Under the pieces are notes generated by a model, which saw only the letters and a program-made list of their open reading frames with translations, made no database searches and had not been told where the DNA came from. This document shows, piece by piece, positions 1 to 11,557 of a stretch of DNA of 64,000 bases. The first letter of the stretch is position 1. The number at the start of each line of letters is the position of its first letter. The DNA is from Paraconiothyrium sp. Pb-2020 (lineage: Eukaryota; Ascomycota; Dothideomycetes; Pleosporales; Didymosphaeriaceae), in the NCBI GenBank assembly GCA_022419385.1, contig JAJUBI010000008.1, positions 2,108,001-2,172,000 on the forward strand. Direction: 5' to 3'. A program made the position numbers and the translations under genes.

Positions 1-1
1 T

Positions 2-1171
2 GCAACTGCACCCATTGCCCGTCTATTGGAAGACGTTCGAAAGTCCCCATTATTGCTCACCGCTTGTTGCCTGATAGCTGTGCGCCACGTCTCGCAGGAG
101 CTGGCATCACGCCTTGCTCCCAAGCTATTCCAAGACGCGAAATTACTACTTTCACAAGCGATGCTCAGTGTTCCACAGCCCCTGGAATTCTTCCAGGCTT
201 CACTCGTTCTCAGTATGTGGTCGACCACCATCGGGCAACTGCCGCTAGGGATCGATAGCTGGCTGCTAAGTGGGTTTGCCCTCCAGCACAGTATCGCCAG
301 CGGTCTCTTTGCCTTCACAAGAGGACCCCGCAGTACCAACCTAACACAGCAAGACCTCGATCGTTTGTGCATTTGGAACCATCTTTGTTTAGTCCATCTC
401 CATTACTGCGTTGGCACGCGTCGCAAATCTGTTCTTGACGAGGAGGACATTCACAGAAGTCGGCTCGTCCTTGGATCGCACAACGCCACGAACTTTGAGT
501 CGAGGATGGTGGCAGAAGTACATTTGTATTGGGTGATCTATCGCAACTGCAGCGAGGTGCTCGATCTTCCACGGACACAAGATTCGCTTTCTAAATGGAA
601 AGAAGAATGGGGTTGGCTTCTGGACCAGCCACGCTCACAGTTTGTGCAGATGGGCTTCTACTTCGCTCAACTGATGTGTTACGACCAACTGTTGAAAAGC
701 GGGTCATCTGCCGTGCGTGAATCGCTGCTTTCCGAAATGGTACGCCTTTCTTCGTCCATCATCAACCTCGCCATGACCACAACTGACGAGCGGACGCGGC
801 ACCTTACCGATCATATCTACCACATGATCAGTTTCGCGGCAGTCACTCTCTGTCGACTGTTAAGCAACTATGAAGAGCAGCTTTCTCTGTCACACGACTT
901 GAACAGGCTCGATGACACTGTGTTGTCACTCGTATCGTGGCTTCATGCTATTGGCTTTCCTTGCCATGTGGCATACACTATGGGAGATGTTGTCGCTGCT
1001 TTCCATAAAAAGCTTCGTCCCAACACAGGACCAAGCCCAAATACTTCCTACGCCGGTGTGGATCCGGCGATACAAGACGATTTTGCGCAATTGTTCCCGG
1101 AGTTTTACGGGACATCAACGTTTGATCTCATGGATGGATCATTATTGCCTGACTTCCAGCCACTTGTATGA
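2..1171 (+). CDS. Fungal-specific transcription factor, C-terminal part (5' truncated by window edge)
   Basis: The reading frame is already open at base 2 and ends at a TGA at 1169-1171, so about 390 residues of the C-terminal half are visible and the true start lies outside the window. The leucine- and serine-rich helical sequence, with a central stretch around residues 45-110 resembling the fungal_trans / middle homology region, is typical of Zn2Cys6 regulators. The Cys6 DNA-binding domain would be upstream and is not seen, so that class is inferred. The first in-frame codon that could be read as a start is a TTG at 26, which is not a credible start. It converges on the arylsulfotransferase-like gene with 166 bp between stops. 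It may regulate the neighbouring permease and sulfotransferase genes, but this is inference from position only. Confidence 0.75.
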   Translation, partial: ATAPIARLLEDVRKSPLLLTACCLIAVRHVSQELASRLAPKLFQDAKLLLSQAMLSVPQPLEFFQASLVLSMWSTTIGQLPLGIDSWLLSGFALQHSIASGLFAFTRGPRSTNLTQQDLDRLCIWNHLCLVHLHYCVGTRRKSVLDEEDIHRSRLVLGSHNATNFESRMVAEVHLYWVIYRNCSEVLDLPRTQDSLSKWKEEWGWLLDQPRSQFVQMGFYFAQLMCYDQLLKSGSSAVRESLLSEMVRLSSSIINLAMTTTDERTRHLTDHIYHMISFAAVTLCRLLSNYEEQLSLSHDLNRLDDTVLSLVSWLHAIGFPCHVAYTMGDVVAAFHKKLRPNTGPSPNTSYAGVDPAIQDDFAQLFPEFYGTSTFDLMDGSLLPDFQPLV

Positions 1172-1337
1172 CGGAAGGTGGTCGAACTTGGGAAAGAAAT
1201 GATCCGGCATATGCGCTCTCGCCACCAGGATATTCCATCAGCGCATGATGCCTCAGACGACCTGTTTGATTTGTATGGCTTTGGTGCACCAGGATGATTA
1301 TTTCGCATTTCAAGACTTCTATCGCTATCTACCCATC

Positions 1338-2459
1338 TCAATTGGGATGGAGCCAAGGAACCTGTTCTGGGGTGTATTTGTACGCTCGGAACAATGCGTT
1401 TGCAGGATACGGAAAGTACCCCTCAATCTCTTTGGCATCTAAGCCACCATAATCTGCAAAATCTGGGTTTATGTATTCCCACACGAGCTCACCGTTTTGT
1501 GCCACCTCGAAAATCCTACCAAAGGCAGCTTCGGTTATAAGTGTGTTGCCACCTTGTAACCTTTGCGCACCACCCATGAATGGTGTGAAAAAAGTCATCG
1601 GGTGCGGGTCCTTGTACTCCCAAACAATCGACTTGTCCTCTCGAGAAACCTGGATAACTCTGGAATATGTTGCGCTTTCGTGGTGACGAAACGTACCGTT
1701 GTCGAATATCAGAATGCTGCCGTCTTCCAACTCGCTTGCACAATGCTGTTGTGCCACCACAGTGGAGTCGAGATGCCATATGACTTCACCTGTTTCGCGG
1801 GAAATGATGATGACTGCAGATGTACTCCGAAGGGATGCGAGAATATTACCATCTTTCAATGGGTACACGGAATTTATTAAGGGCCAGTGTTCGCGAGGAT
1901 AGTGTGGCTGCAAAGCGAACTTCTTCGGGTCAAGGTGTTCAATCGCATTCCAAGACCATAGCAATTCTCCCGATGGCGATACGTGCTTGATGCAGTCCGC
2001 ATAGACCTTTCCATCTGGAGCCTCGCTATTCGGAATACCGCCAAGCACCGCACCACCCTTGTCTGAATCCAACCCTTCTACAGTCGTATAGAGCAGCTCG
2101 CCGTTATCTAGATGATGTTGGTCGTGGTGCGCAAGCGGATCCCGGTGCTCCGACAAGACCTTGCCCTGGGGGTCTACTTCCATCATCACGCCCCCTCGAT
2201 ACTTCTGCCAGAGTGGAAACAACCGTGGTGCATCAGGATGGACGCCGTTGTATGCGAGGTTGCCATTCCTGAGGATCTGTGCATGTCGGCCAGGGCGATA
2301 TGGGAGCTCCCATCGATGTGCCTCTTGCCCGTGGTTGTCGATCAATTTCACAGTACCCGAATTAGTGAGGTGCGCGAAAAGAGTGTAGCCTGGCGAGACT
2401 TTGTATGGGTCTACACCACGGAGACCGACTCCACGTCGGATCAGTGTGCTCTGTTCCAT
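1338..2459 (-). CDS. Arylsulfotransferase-family (ASST/Arylsulfotran_2) beta-propeller protein
   Basis: Single-exon gene of 373 residues with an ATG at 2459. The sequence shows repeated short propeller-like blades ending in hydrophobic/tryptophan strands (GELLWSW, GEVIWHL, SIVWEY, GELVWEY) and a histidine-rich HHDQHH segment near residues 110-115. Both are characteristic of the fungal arylsulfotransferase-like family, which is related to bacterial aryl-sulfate sulfotransferase. Bacterial ASST moves sulfate between phenolic compounds; the substrate of fungal members is largely unknown, so only the family is claimed. No signal peptide or membrane segment is seen. It is divergent from the NCS1 permease at 2921, sharing an intergenic region with five CCGCGG palindromes, and convergent with the transcription factor. 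Confidence 0.75.
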   Translation of the reverse strand: MEQSTLIRRGVGLRGVDPYKVSPGYTLFAHLTNSGTVKLIDNHGQEAHRWELPYRPGRHAQILRNGNLAYNGVHPDAPRLFPLWQKYRGGVMMEVDPQGKVLSEHRDPLAHHDQHHLDNGELLYTTVEGLDSDKGGAVLGGIPNSEAPDGKVYADCIKHVSPSGELLWSWNAIEHLDPKKFALQPHYPREHWPLINSVYPLKDGNILASLRSTSAVIIISRETGEVIWHLDSTVVAQQHCASELEDGSILIFDNGTFRHHESATYSRVIQVSREDKSIVWEYKDPHPMTFFTPFMGGAQRLQGGNTLITEAAFGRIFEVAQNGELVWEYINPDFADYGGLDAKEIEGYFPYPANALFRAYKYTPEQVPWLHPN

Positions 2460-2920
2460 AATGATGGAGTGGGGATATTAGATGCTGTTCGGATCCAGAA
2501 TTCGTTTAAAGGTCCATCAGGAAATCAAGTTGATAAGGCGCAGTGTGAGGCTAATGCTCTCGGCGACATTGAGCAGGTCATATATAAGTCAGTAGGGGCA
2601 GCGTACCCGCAGAGTATACAGAACCGCGGCAAACCGGTGATGTCAAATAAGCGCGACAATACATACTCCATCGGTATGCCGCGGGGTGGTGTGTGTTCCT
2701 GTAGATCAATAGGCATGCATTAATCCTTATCTGGGCATTCACCGATTGTAGAGATCCGCGGCTTCATCCGCGGCATACCGCGGCGATAAGTACAATCACG
2801 ACAACGCCACCATGGATTGCTCAATACCATCAACACCACAACGTGAATATCAAAGCCTATAACAACCATGGTACACGACAATGGAGTATCAGTTCACGCA
2901 CTGGAGAGACAATCGCAACA
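2460..2920. promoter_or_regulatory. Divergent promoter region with five CCGCGG palindromes
   Basis: This 461-bp stretch separates the divergent ASST-like and NCS1 permease genes. CCGCGG occurs at 2624, 2679, 2756, 2768 and 2778, the last three within 28 bp and about 10-12 bp apart, roughly one helical turn. CCG/CGG triplets are the usual recognition units of Zn2Cys6 regulators, and a probable regulator of that class sits 1.3 kb away. A TATATAA-like element lies near 2580. The triplet clustering is seen directly; binding by the neighbouring regulator is inference. Confidence 0.4.
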
Positions 2921-4591
2921 ATGGCTACAAAAGCTGACATTTGCGTTGATCATGAGACAATGCGCTCTAAACAATCTTTGAATGCTCCACTCACGAACGA
3001 TATCCAGTTTGGTTACTCTGCACTGGATCATAAGGATGGGAAGTTCCGCAAGTGGTTAAAGAATCTGTCCATTGAAACTGGTGGAATCGAAAGAGTGACA
3101 GATGAAGAGCGCGCAAAGAACACGTCTAAAGTGTGGAATGCGTGCACGTTCTGGTACGTCATTTTAGTACTTCAAATCTTGTTCGTTCGTCGTGACTTCT
3201 TACACTATCTGTCCCTTTGAATTTCGCTTACGATTAGTAGGTTGAGCGCCAATATGGCTGTGGCGACGCTGAACACAGGTATCGTCAGCGGCAGCTTCGG
3301 TCTCGCCTTTTGGGATTGCTTCGCGATCATCTTACTCGTCAACCTAACGGCTTGCATGTTGCCTGCATGGACCGCCACTTTCGGTCTCACAGGACTTCGC
3401 ATGACCACATTCAGCCGCTACTCCTTTGGATACTGGGGCAACCTGCTCGTGGTGATATTTTCCATGGTCAGCACGACAGGGTGGAATGCAATCAACTCGA
3501 TATCCGGGGCTTCCGTATTGTATGCGCTTTCTGATGGCAAGTGTCCACAGTGGGCTGGTGTGCTGATCATCTGCACCGTCGTGTGGATCATTTGCGTGCT
3601 CGGGATTACCTGGATTCATAAGCTTGATGCGTTCCTTTGGATCCCACCGTTCATTGTATGGTGTGTTGCAGCAGGGACTGGGGCCAAGTACCTCGATGGA
3701 AATGCGATCAAAACTCCTGCTGGTGGCAACGGAGCTGCTGCAGCTTTCTCGACTATCGCTGTCATCTTCTCCTTTGCCGTGTCCTGGATCAACTGCGCAG
3801 CAGACTATAACGTCAGGATGCCGGTCAACACACCTCGATGGAAGATCTTTGTTGCAACATATGTTGGTATAATGGTGCCGACTGTGCTTGTTCAAACGCT
3901 TGGTGCGGTACTGTTCACTGGGACAGCAGTCAATCACGCCTGGAAAGTTGCATACCACGAGGCTGGCGTTGGCGGCCCACTAAAGCTGGCACTTGTCCCA
4001 GCGGGAGGCTTCGGCAAGTTCTTGCTCGTCATCGCAGCATTGAGCTCCATACCTGTGAGTAAGCTATCTACGTTTGCCGAGTGTAGGAGCTGACTCGTCT
4101 AGAACAACATCCCCAACAACTATTCCTTCGCACTGCATGCCCAGAACTTCGGACCTTGGGCACTCCGAGTTCCGCGCATCGCTTTTGTCACGTTCGGTTT
4201 TGTAGCCGCTGTCACGGTCGGCTGCTGCGCCGCGGCATTCTTCACAGACACTCTACAGACCTTCTTATCAATCATTGGGTACTGGACGATAATCCACCTC
4301 GTAGTCATCATCGAAGAACACATCATCTTCCGACGCTCGCGGTGGTCAAACTATGACTGGGATGCATCGGCTAGCCGAGACCTGCTGCCGTTCGGATGGG
4401 GAGCAATAGCAGCTTTTGGTTTTGGTTTCGCGGGAGCTGCATTGGGTATGAAGGTTTCTTGGTATACAGGCCCGATTGCTGGTACGATAGGCGCAAAGGG
4501 TGGGAATGTGGGTCATGAACTGACGGCCTTGTTGTGTGCGGTGTCATTTCCGGTCTTCAGATCACTAGAGAAGAGGTACACTGGGAGGTAG
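2921..4591 (+). CDS. NCS1-family purine/cytosine-type permease (Fcy2-like)
   Basis: Three exons, 2921-3153, 3241-4054 and 4103-4591, give 511 residues, the normal length for fungal Fcy-type permeases. Introns have GTACGT...TAG and GTGAGT...TAG borders, and all joins keep frame. The N-terminal tail carries the family segment around GGIERVTDEER, followed by WLSANMAVATLNTG at the first membrane helix, SRYSFGYWGN, and a C-terminal NNYSFALHAQNFG motif typical of purine-cytosine permeases. About twelve hydrophobic helices are expected; many are visible. The product should be a plasma-membrane cation symporter for purines or cytosine or a related nucleobase; substrate cannot be set from sequence. 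The ATG at 2921 is the first ATG in this frame. It is divergent from the ASST-like gene. Confidence 0.9.
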
Positions 4592-6451
4592 TCGTTATGT
4601 TCTGCGCGCATATATCTAGCCCTTTTGATAATACCGTTGATCTTGCCTCATAGGCAGTCAGGCCAATTTCCAGCTTGGTTGTGAGTTGACCGCTTATGAA
4701 TATAATAATAGGCTCTCGGAGGATGCAACCACCAAGCAGCCTAACATTCGAAGTCGTACTTCTCCACCGAGCCGTTAGTTTTTCTAGCTTTGAGCTTTTA
4801 GGGTAAGAGAAGGACCAACCTCTGTAATGGCTAGTCGATTGTTGGAAAGGTGAAGTGTCTGACATGGATCGATACTTCCTGACCACTCAGATGCCCCGAA
4901 TCGATCAAATAACCCCGAATGAACAAGGGATCAGGATTCAGACACTTTGTATACCATCTCTCGGAGGTCTGCTGCTAGAAGCTTACTGGTCGCGCCTCTG
5001 CATCATCCGAGAGATTGCACTCGGCCTCGTTATCCTAGTCTACGCTGGAGCGAGATCAATAAAGTAATTCAACACAATTTTGGGCCTACACGGGACGACC
5101 AACGGACGAAAAGCACTCTCAGCTCCTCGACCTTTCCTGCAAGTACCTCTAGCCTTTCAGAATCATCCTGGCGCGAATGAAACCCAACACTCAGAATGAC
5201 TCGTATATAGCTTCTGCGATGACGCCAACGTTCCAATGCGACGACGGGCTGGACACGTTTTGGGGGATGATGGCATTGGTGAAGATTTCGATTCAAGTAG
5301 AAGCGAGACACGAGGAAATTGCAATGTGAAAGATGCTCTTTATGAAGCTTTCCGCAAGAAGCGCTGACATTGGGCAACTGTGCCCACACATTCGACCAGT
5401 GCTGTAACGGGAGACCCAAAGTTCTCCGCAACGAGAGCCTAATGAACTACGTTGAAGTGACGATGGGCCTCGTTTAAGCTTCGTAAGGGTCATCAGATCC
5501 AATGAAAGGCAGTTACTTTTGTAGAAGAAGCGGAAGCAAGGTCTGTCAAGCGTTCATTCTAGATTTACTGCCTGCATATGAGGCTTTTGCCACCTTCAAA
5601 GTTTTCAAAGTTCATGGTCCATTCATAGTCTACTAAGAATTCGTACAGGTAAGTCACTCGAAACTTTGACCTTGCCACATCCACACTGTAATGATGAAGG
5701 AGTGCCAAAATCTGGGACAGACCGAAACTATTCTCGACTCCGAATGATAAAAGACCTTAAAGAGAAGACTGGAGAGGAAGGTAAGTATCAATACCTGTTA
5801 CGGCTTTTGCCTCCGTGCATAAAGTCCTTCATGATGGTCAGACTGTGCTAATATTAACAAACAAGCCACTTTGACTTGTTGATACTACTCGGTCATCTAA
5901 AGGAAGGCGTAAGTGTAGGGAATGACGCAGTATAGATCACATCGAGATTGAGCTCTCGTAGATGAAAAGCCATCTTGACCGCCCCCGAGGATTTGGATCC
6001 ATACCCCAGAATAACTCTGGAACGACCGATCGGCATCTGTTATATCGGCCGAAAAAATAACAGGCTCCTTGCAGCCCCATGGGGACCCCACATTGGTAAT
6101 CTCGTCATGACCATGTAAAATCGGCCGAAGTTACCGCACGCGAGTCAGGCTCGATGCGCTCCACCAATTGCGAGCTTCGCTCAATCACTGACGCCATACT
6201 CGCGATGCCGTTTACACTGTGTCTCTCCGAACGCCATCCGTATACAGTTCACCATCGCAATTCGACATGCTGGGTAATTGACCGCTGCCGACACCCCTCA
6301 CGGAAAATGACAACCCAGCTGTACTAAGGCAGGATTTTCAGCGAAGAGATGTCCCTCTCCCAAATGCCGAGGCCAAACAACGATGGATTATAAGGCCGCG
6401 CGATTGTGCGCGTCGGTATTTGGTCCCAGCTTCTGCGCTCGCATCGCCAGA
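4592..6451. other. Intergenic, no recognisable gene
   Basis: Short open frames on both strands (the longest about 120 codons, minus strand near 5069-5431) show no family resemblance or plausible splice continuation. The only structured element seen is a direct repeat upstream of the carboxylesterase, listed separately. Confidence 0.5.
6044..6129. promoter_or_regulatory. Direct repeat ATCGGCCGAA upstream of the carboxylesterase
   Basis: The 10-mer ATCGGCCGAA occurs at 6044-6053 and again at 6120-6129, 76 bp apart and about 320-410 bp before the esterase start. Its core CGGCCG is a palindrome of CGG triplets, the kind of half-site used by Zn2Cys6 regulators. A related GATCGGC lies at 6028. Function is inferred from pattern only. 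Confidence 0.3.
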
Positions 6452-8207
6452 ATGTGGCACCTCATCGTGGGTTTGCTTTCTATGACAGCAATTGTGTCAT
6501 CGACACCGCATAGGGAGTCGCCTACAGCTCATGTCAAAAATGGTACTCTTGAAGGAGTGTACTCGAAGACATATAACCAGGATTACTTCCTTGGGATACC
6601 ATATGCTCAGCCACCCGTAAACGATCTCCGATTCCGGCAAGCGAGGTCGCTGAACACAAGCTGGAGCGGTGTGAGAGAGGCGAAGGAATTCTCAAAGCTT
6701 TGTGTCGGCTATGGTGTATGTTTTGATCCCTGCGTTTTGCACAGTGATCGCTAAGACCTCCAGCTTGACCAAACTTTCTACGAGACTTCAGAAGACTGCC
6801 TTTACCTCAACATCGTACGGCCGGCTGGGTATGAGGGCAAAAAGCTTCCTGTGGGCTTTTGGATTCATGGTGGTGGCTTTCAGAATGGCGGTGGGCCCGA
6901 CCAACGCTACAATGCTTCGTTTATCGTCGACCAGTCTGTCGCGATAGGGAAGCCTATAATAGCTGTATCTATAAACTACCGACTCAGTTTGTGGGGTTTT
7001 GCTAGCTCTAAAGAGCTTGCCCAAGACGGATCGCTTAATATTGGTCTCCGAGACCAGCGGCTTGCTCTGCATTGGGTTCAAGAAAACATCGAGGCGTTTG
7101 GAGGTGACCCCAGGAAGGTGACGATCTGGGGAGAATCCGCTGGGGCCGCCAGTGTTGGCCTCCAAGTAAGCTACCCAAGTGTTGAGCTCGTGAAAAGTCT
7201 ACTAATCGAGATAGCTTACGGCTTATGGTGGGCGCGACGACCATGTCTACCGCGCCGCAATCATGCAATCCGGCGGTCCTATTCTCTTTGGCGCTCAAGG
7301 TGGTGCAAATAAAACCCAAGCGACTTTCGACCAGATCGTCTCTGAAGTTGGGTGCGCCTCCTCTACTAATCGCCTCGAGTGCCTCCGTGGGGTTCCATTC
7401 GGCTCACTAAATGCGATAATGAACGGGACCCTCTCGTCAACAGCTGGGTTCGGAGTAGTGACAGACGGTGACTTCGTACAGGATTACGGCAGTGTACAAC
7501 TCAGCCGCGGGCATTTCGCCAAAGTACCTATCATCATTGGGGCCAATAGTGACGAGGGAGCTTCTTTCGACACGTATGGAATCAACACAACTGAGCAATT
7601 TGAGGCCAGTCTGTCCGCTCTTCCAGAATCTTACAGGAGCGATATACTAAAAGCTTACCCCGACGACTTGCGCGTCAACGTCATTCAGAGTCTCAGAGAC
7701 CAGCGACCAGCACCTCGATTCGGCTATCAGTTTCGTCGCGTCGCAACATACAGTGGTGACTACGTCTTCATCGCACCCGCAAGAAAGACCGCCCAAACCT
7801 GGGCCTCTCACGGGCTCCCTACCTACAAATTCCGCTTCAACGCCGATCAGAAGGTATTCGCTCCCGAATTGCGCGTCAGCCACTTCAAAGAGATCCCGTT
7901 CGTGTTTCGGAACATCGAAGGCGTTGGATCTAGGCCTGATATCAAACCATTCACAGATTTAGGCCAAAACTACATCGACCTAGCATACTTCATGAGCTCA
8001 ACCTGGGCTAGCTTCATACATGATCTGGACCCTAGCACTTGGAAAGGGAGAGGCAAGAAGATTCCGCGGTGGGCGAGATACAGCGTTCACGATCCAGAGG
8101 ATTTTGTATTCGAAGCGAACGTGACCAGCCACGCTGAGAAAGACACTTACAGGAAGGAAGGGATGGATTTGATCAACGGAAATGCTGTTGAAGTCTATTC
8201 GAGGTAA
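6452..8207 (+). CDS. Secreted type-B carboxylesterase/lipase
   Basis: Three exons, about 6452-6713, 6756-7165 and 7215-8207, give 554 residues, normal for the alpha/beta-hydrolase COesterase family. The chosen ATG at 6452 begins a clear signal peptide (MWHLIVGLLSMTAIVSS); an in-frame ATG at 6383 would bury it behind 23 residues. Family landmarks are GIPYAQPPVNDLRF, SEDCLYLN, the oxyanion-hole HGGGF, the nucleophile elbow GESAG near residue 212, an acidic residue in GANSDEG near 335, and a histidine in VSHFKEIPF near 446 that completes the triad. The first intron is only 42 bp with a GTGTAT donor, so that junction is the least certain. The enzyme would hydrolyse carboxylic esters outside the cell or in the secretory pathway; the substrate is unknown. 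Confidence 0.88.
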
Positions 8208-9991
8208 CGCAGTTGATGGTTAGATACTATCAAGACCGGGCCTACACGACCCGTAATCATGACGTGTTCGACGTCCTGGAGTTCTTCATGCCTCTTGATG
8301 CCCACCCATTTCTTTGATTAATTTACAACTTAGTGAATATTCAAAAGAAATCGAAGCGCACGAGAGGCCATTAAATGTGACTATCTTAATCCTAAGAACA
8401 GCGCACTAGCTACATGTTCATGATGTGAATACTTAGATGTGTTCTTTAGTGTGTGCTGCTATAGCGACCCAGCTTTACCTTCACCATGTAGAAGGCGTAG
8501 AGCCACATAGTCAATGAGTACCACAAGTTAGCTATTGAAATTCCGTAGCATTGCGATTTCTTTCTTGATCTTTTAATCCTGATCATGCATTCGATAGTCA
8601 CGCAGCAATTCAGGAAAACAAAGGCCTCGGGAGCTTTCTACGATGGGGTTACCTGGGTGGGAACACAAATTCTTCATACAATTGATCGTACAGCAAGTCA
8701 AGCAGATACTTTCCGCTCTCGTTACGTACTTTGATATTCTTCTGTGGAGCTTTGTCTCGGATAAATCGGCAAATGGAGTCGCCTTGCAGCATCTCGGACC
8801 GACTCAAAATGAGCATGCGGGAGATAGAGACCCGAGACCACTTGTATACCCGATGGTATGGCTCCTGGGAGTCGGCCAAGCTAGAAGATAGAATAGCTGC
8901 CGACCTATCGCAGGCGAGCAGATGATAGATCACGATCGAAAGAGTGCATTCCAGAGGAAGTACGAGGTCACTAAGATCGAAGAAGCTAGCGATAGTATGT
9001 CTTTCCGCAACAGGTGTATCTCGAATCTCCCATGTATACCTGAAGACCACCCAAATCATGCGTTGAGTTGCCTAGCTGTACCACCTCAATGCCCTGCGAA
9101 GACAACTATCATCCACCATCCCTTGGAGCATCTCCACCTTCCATTCGGATCCCCATAACCCGCTCATGCATATCGAGCCTCAAATTCCAAAGCGATGCAA
9201 ATCTACTTCATCAACTTCAAGCCATAGTACAGAATGGCTTGGCCAGCGGTACCTTATCGCGCAGCGACGTCGCCGCTCCCAAAAAGCCCACACAAAACGG
9301 ACAAGACTCTTGGGCCCCCACTCACCAAACGCCCTGCCCTCTTGACAAAATTAGCACATATGATCGACATGAAACGGTTACGGAAGGGCGATGCGCGGTC
9401 GGAGGTTCCGCTCCCGATGCCTGATCCCTCCCCTGGCGCTGAGCTTCCGGTACTTTGTCCCTCCCAAGTATCTAACAGAAGGAGATAGATTTCTGTCTCG
9501 TAATTTCACCTAGGCACTGTTGTCGTAGATATGCACGCAAACATGAGGGGGGCAATCCGCATGTGACATTGTAAACTTGAGATCTAAATTATGTCTGCAA
9601 CCAACGTGTGGTATCAAAAATCTAGAATCTATAAGCCGGATATGCAAAATTTGCCCTTCCCCCATGCGCCATCGCTATGCAACGATACGATACAAAGATC
9701 AGAAATACAGGATGTGAACGAATGAATGGATATATGAGCGAGGCCGTATGGGGTCATCCTTTGCTTGTACAATACATTGGCAGCAGTAGCGCTCTCGAAA
9801 GACTGATGCTGTTACGTACAGGAAAGGGGCAGAAGCGAAGTGAGCGAGATGGCGCGTAGAACGAGCGTAGTGTTGAACAGTAAAGAGATCTAGTATGATG
9901 TTGTCTTCTTCGGAGAGCCATTGTTGTTGCATTTCGTTCACGTAGGTTGCGCTGGTGGTGCGCGCGCTTGGCTGGTTTTCGGTTTTCGGTT
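8208..9991. other. Intergenic between esterase and TDT transporter
   Basis: No gene is recognised with confidence. The stretch includes the 3' flank of the transporter and one minus-strand 136-codon open frame at 8649-9059, listed separately. Confidence 0.45.
8649..9059 (-). CDS. Small hypothetical protein, doubtful
   Basis: An uninterrupted minus-strand frame of 136 codons starts at an ATG at 9059. The composition (alternating charged and hydrophobic helices, few low-complexity runs, ending FVFPPR) looks more protein-like than the surrounding shadow frames, but I recognise no family and see no clear signal peptide, domain or splice partner. It could be a chance frame or a decayed exon. Confidence 0.2.
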   Translation of the reverse strand: MIWVVFRYTWEIRDTPVAERHTIASFFDLSDLVLPLECTLSIVIYHLLACDRSAAILSSSLADSQEPYHRVYKWSRVSISRMLILSRSEMLQGDSICRFIRDKAPQKNIKVRNESGKYLLDLLYDQLYEEFVFPPR

Positions 9992-11557
9992 TTAGTCCTC
10001 GACGTCCTCATCACGCCCAGGGTACATGATGTCCTGAACTACGACCGCTCGTATATTGTGATAAAGCACAAAGGCCCACATGCAGAGAATGGCGACCGTC
10101 AAGCCGTTTGCAACATACAATATGACCTCGTCTTTCAAGCTATTGCCGATGTTGATGGTTGCAATGATGAAGCCAGAGTTCGGGAACACCATGGCCCACC
10201 ATCCGAGATGAAAGTATTCTGGACGCGAATGAAGGACCTAGTAATCTATTAGTTGATAATCTTGCGGGTAAAATATAATACGACTTACAGCAATCAAAGC
10301 AATCATGAAGAACCACATAGCCAATACCCAAAGGAAGAGTGCCGATACCAATGCCAACGTCCGCAGCACTTTGGTATCGATCAACCCGTCTCCCTGCAGA
10401 TCGAAGTCATCGTCGAGAGCATTGGCCATTCCAATGAAGGCCAGTGCCGTGAAAGAAGGTGGCCCAACGCCAATGAACATGGCACCTCTGTGCTCTCGGT
10501 TGGGGTAACCGACTTGCATCAAACGACCGATGTAATGCGCGTACATGATGATGCTCATTGTGAAACCTAAGCCTTGACAGCCCAAGCCGGCCGCGATGAT
10601 TGGCATTCGTGCCCCGACCGGTTGATCTTTTGCGATGACAGCCGCAATCGTGCCACCAAGCATGATAGGGAAGATTGGAAGCAGCCATGATGGCATGAAC
10701 TTCGTGAGCATGTAGGTATGTTTCGCAAAGAGGAACGAGTACTGAAAGACGGCGAGGCAGAACGTCATGAAAACATACACCCAGAAAGCGATAGCCATGC
10801 TAGTGACAATCCATCCTCGCATGGGATGACTTGCTTCATATGATTCAACGACGTATTTCTGCGTGCCGGTGATGATCGTTGCGATGGACAGGAAGAATGG
10901 ACCTAAGAAGAGTGCCTCCCGCTCGTGAGTGACAGATTCCTTGAATGTACCTGGGAATTTGGTGAACCGAAGAACCATGCAAGCACCAAGGATCGCGAAG
11001 AAGAACAAGTTGACGATGTAGAATATGGCACCGATAGTGATCAGACCCGGGAAGCGATGCGGTTGAACAGCGATGAGTGTTGCGATACCGCCCGTAGCCA
11101 TCGTCAACGTGTACCAAGCCCATGTGAAGTGCTTCAGTCGCGGTCCGAACGCCATCCAAGGCTGATTGGGGTCTTTCTTGTGAGGATCGTGAGGTTCTGC
11201 GGCTGCCTTCTCCTTCTCCAAGTCAATCGATTCTCGTGGTGTCTCATTGGGAGTGGGCTGCACAGAGCGTTCGGTCACGTATGTCGGACCTTTGCCTTTC
11301 ACATCTTCGGGGTAACCGTTGGCATTGACTGATCCTTGGAAATAGTCTTGCTGCTGGTTGGGACCAAAGTTTTGGAAGTTCGGATTTTGGTCCATCGGGT
11401 ACGGGCCTCCGGGCGTCTGCACCCATGTGTTTGTTCGTGAGGTTTGACCGGATAGGTTCCGACCGTGGTTGGAGTCGGAGTCGGGGTTGTTAAGATTAGG
11501 GTTGAAGTTGCTGCTACTTTGGAATGAAAGATCGGCTGGTTGATATCGAGGATCCAT
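9992..11557 (-). CDS. TDT-family transporter (malic acid/sulfite efflux type, SLAC1/TehA fold)
   Basis: Two exons on the minus strand, 10289-11557 and 9992-10237, joined across a 51-bp GTAAGT...TAG intron, give 504 residues. About 130 N-terminal residues are hydrophilic, rich in Asn/Gln/Pro and probably disordered. Then FTWAWYTLTMATGGIATL begins the C4-dicarboxylate transporter/malic acid transport protein domain, with about ten membrane helices and the end motif EYFHLGWWAMVFPNSGF encoded across the intron. Fungal relatives include Mae1 (malate uptake) and Ssu1 (sulfite efflux); the sequence alone does not decide between them. The start at 11557 is the first true ATG; the longer frame begins with GTG. 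The C-terminal tail is short and acidic (GRDEDVED). Confidence 0.88.
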
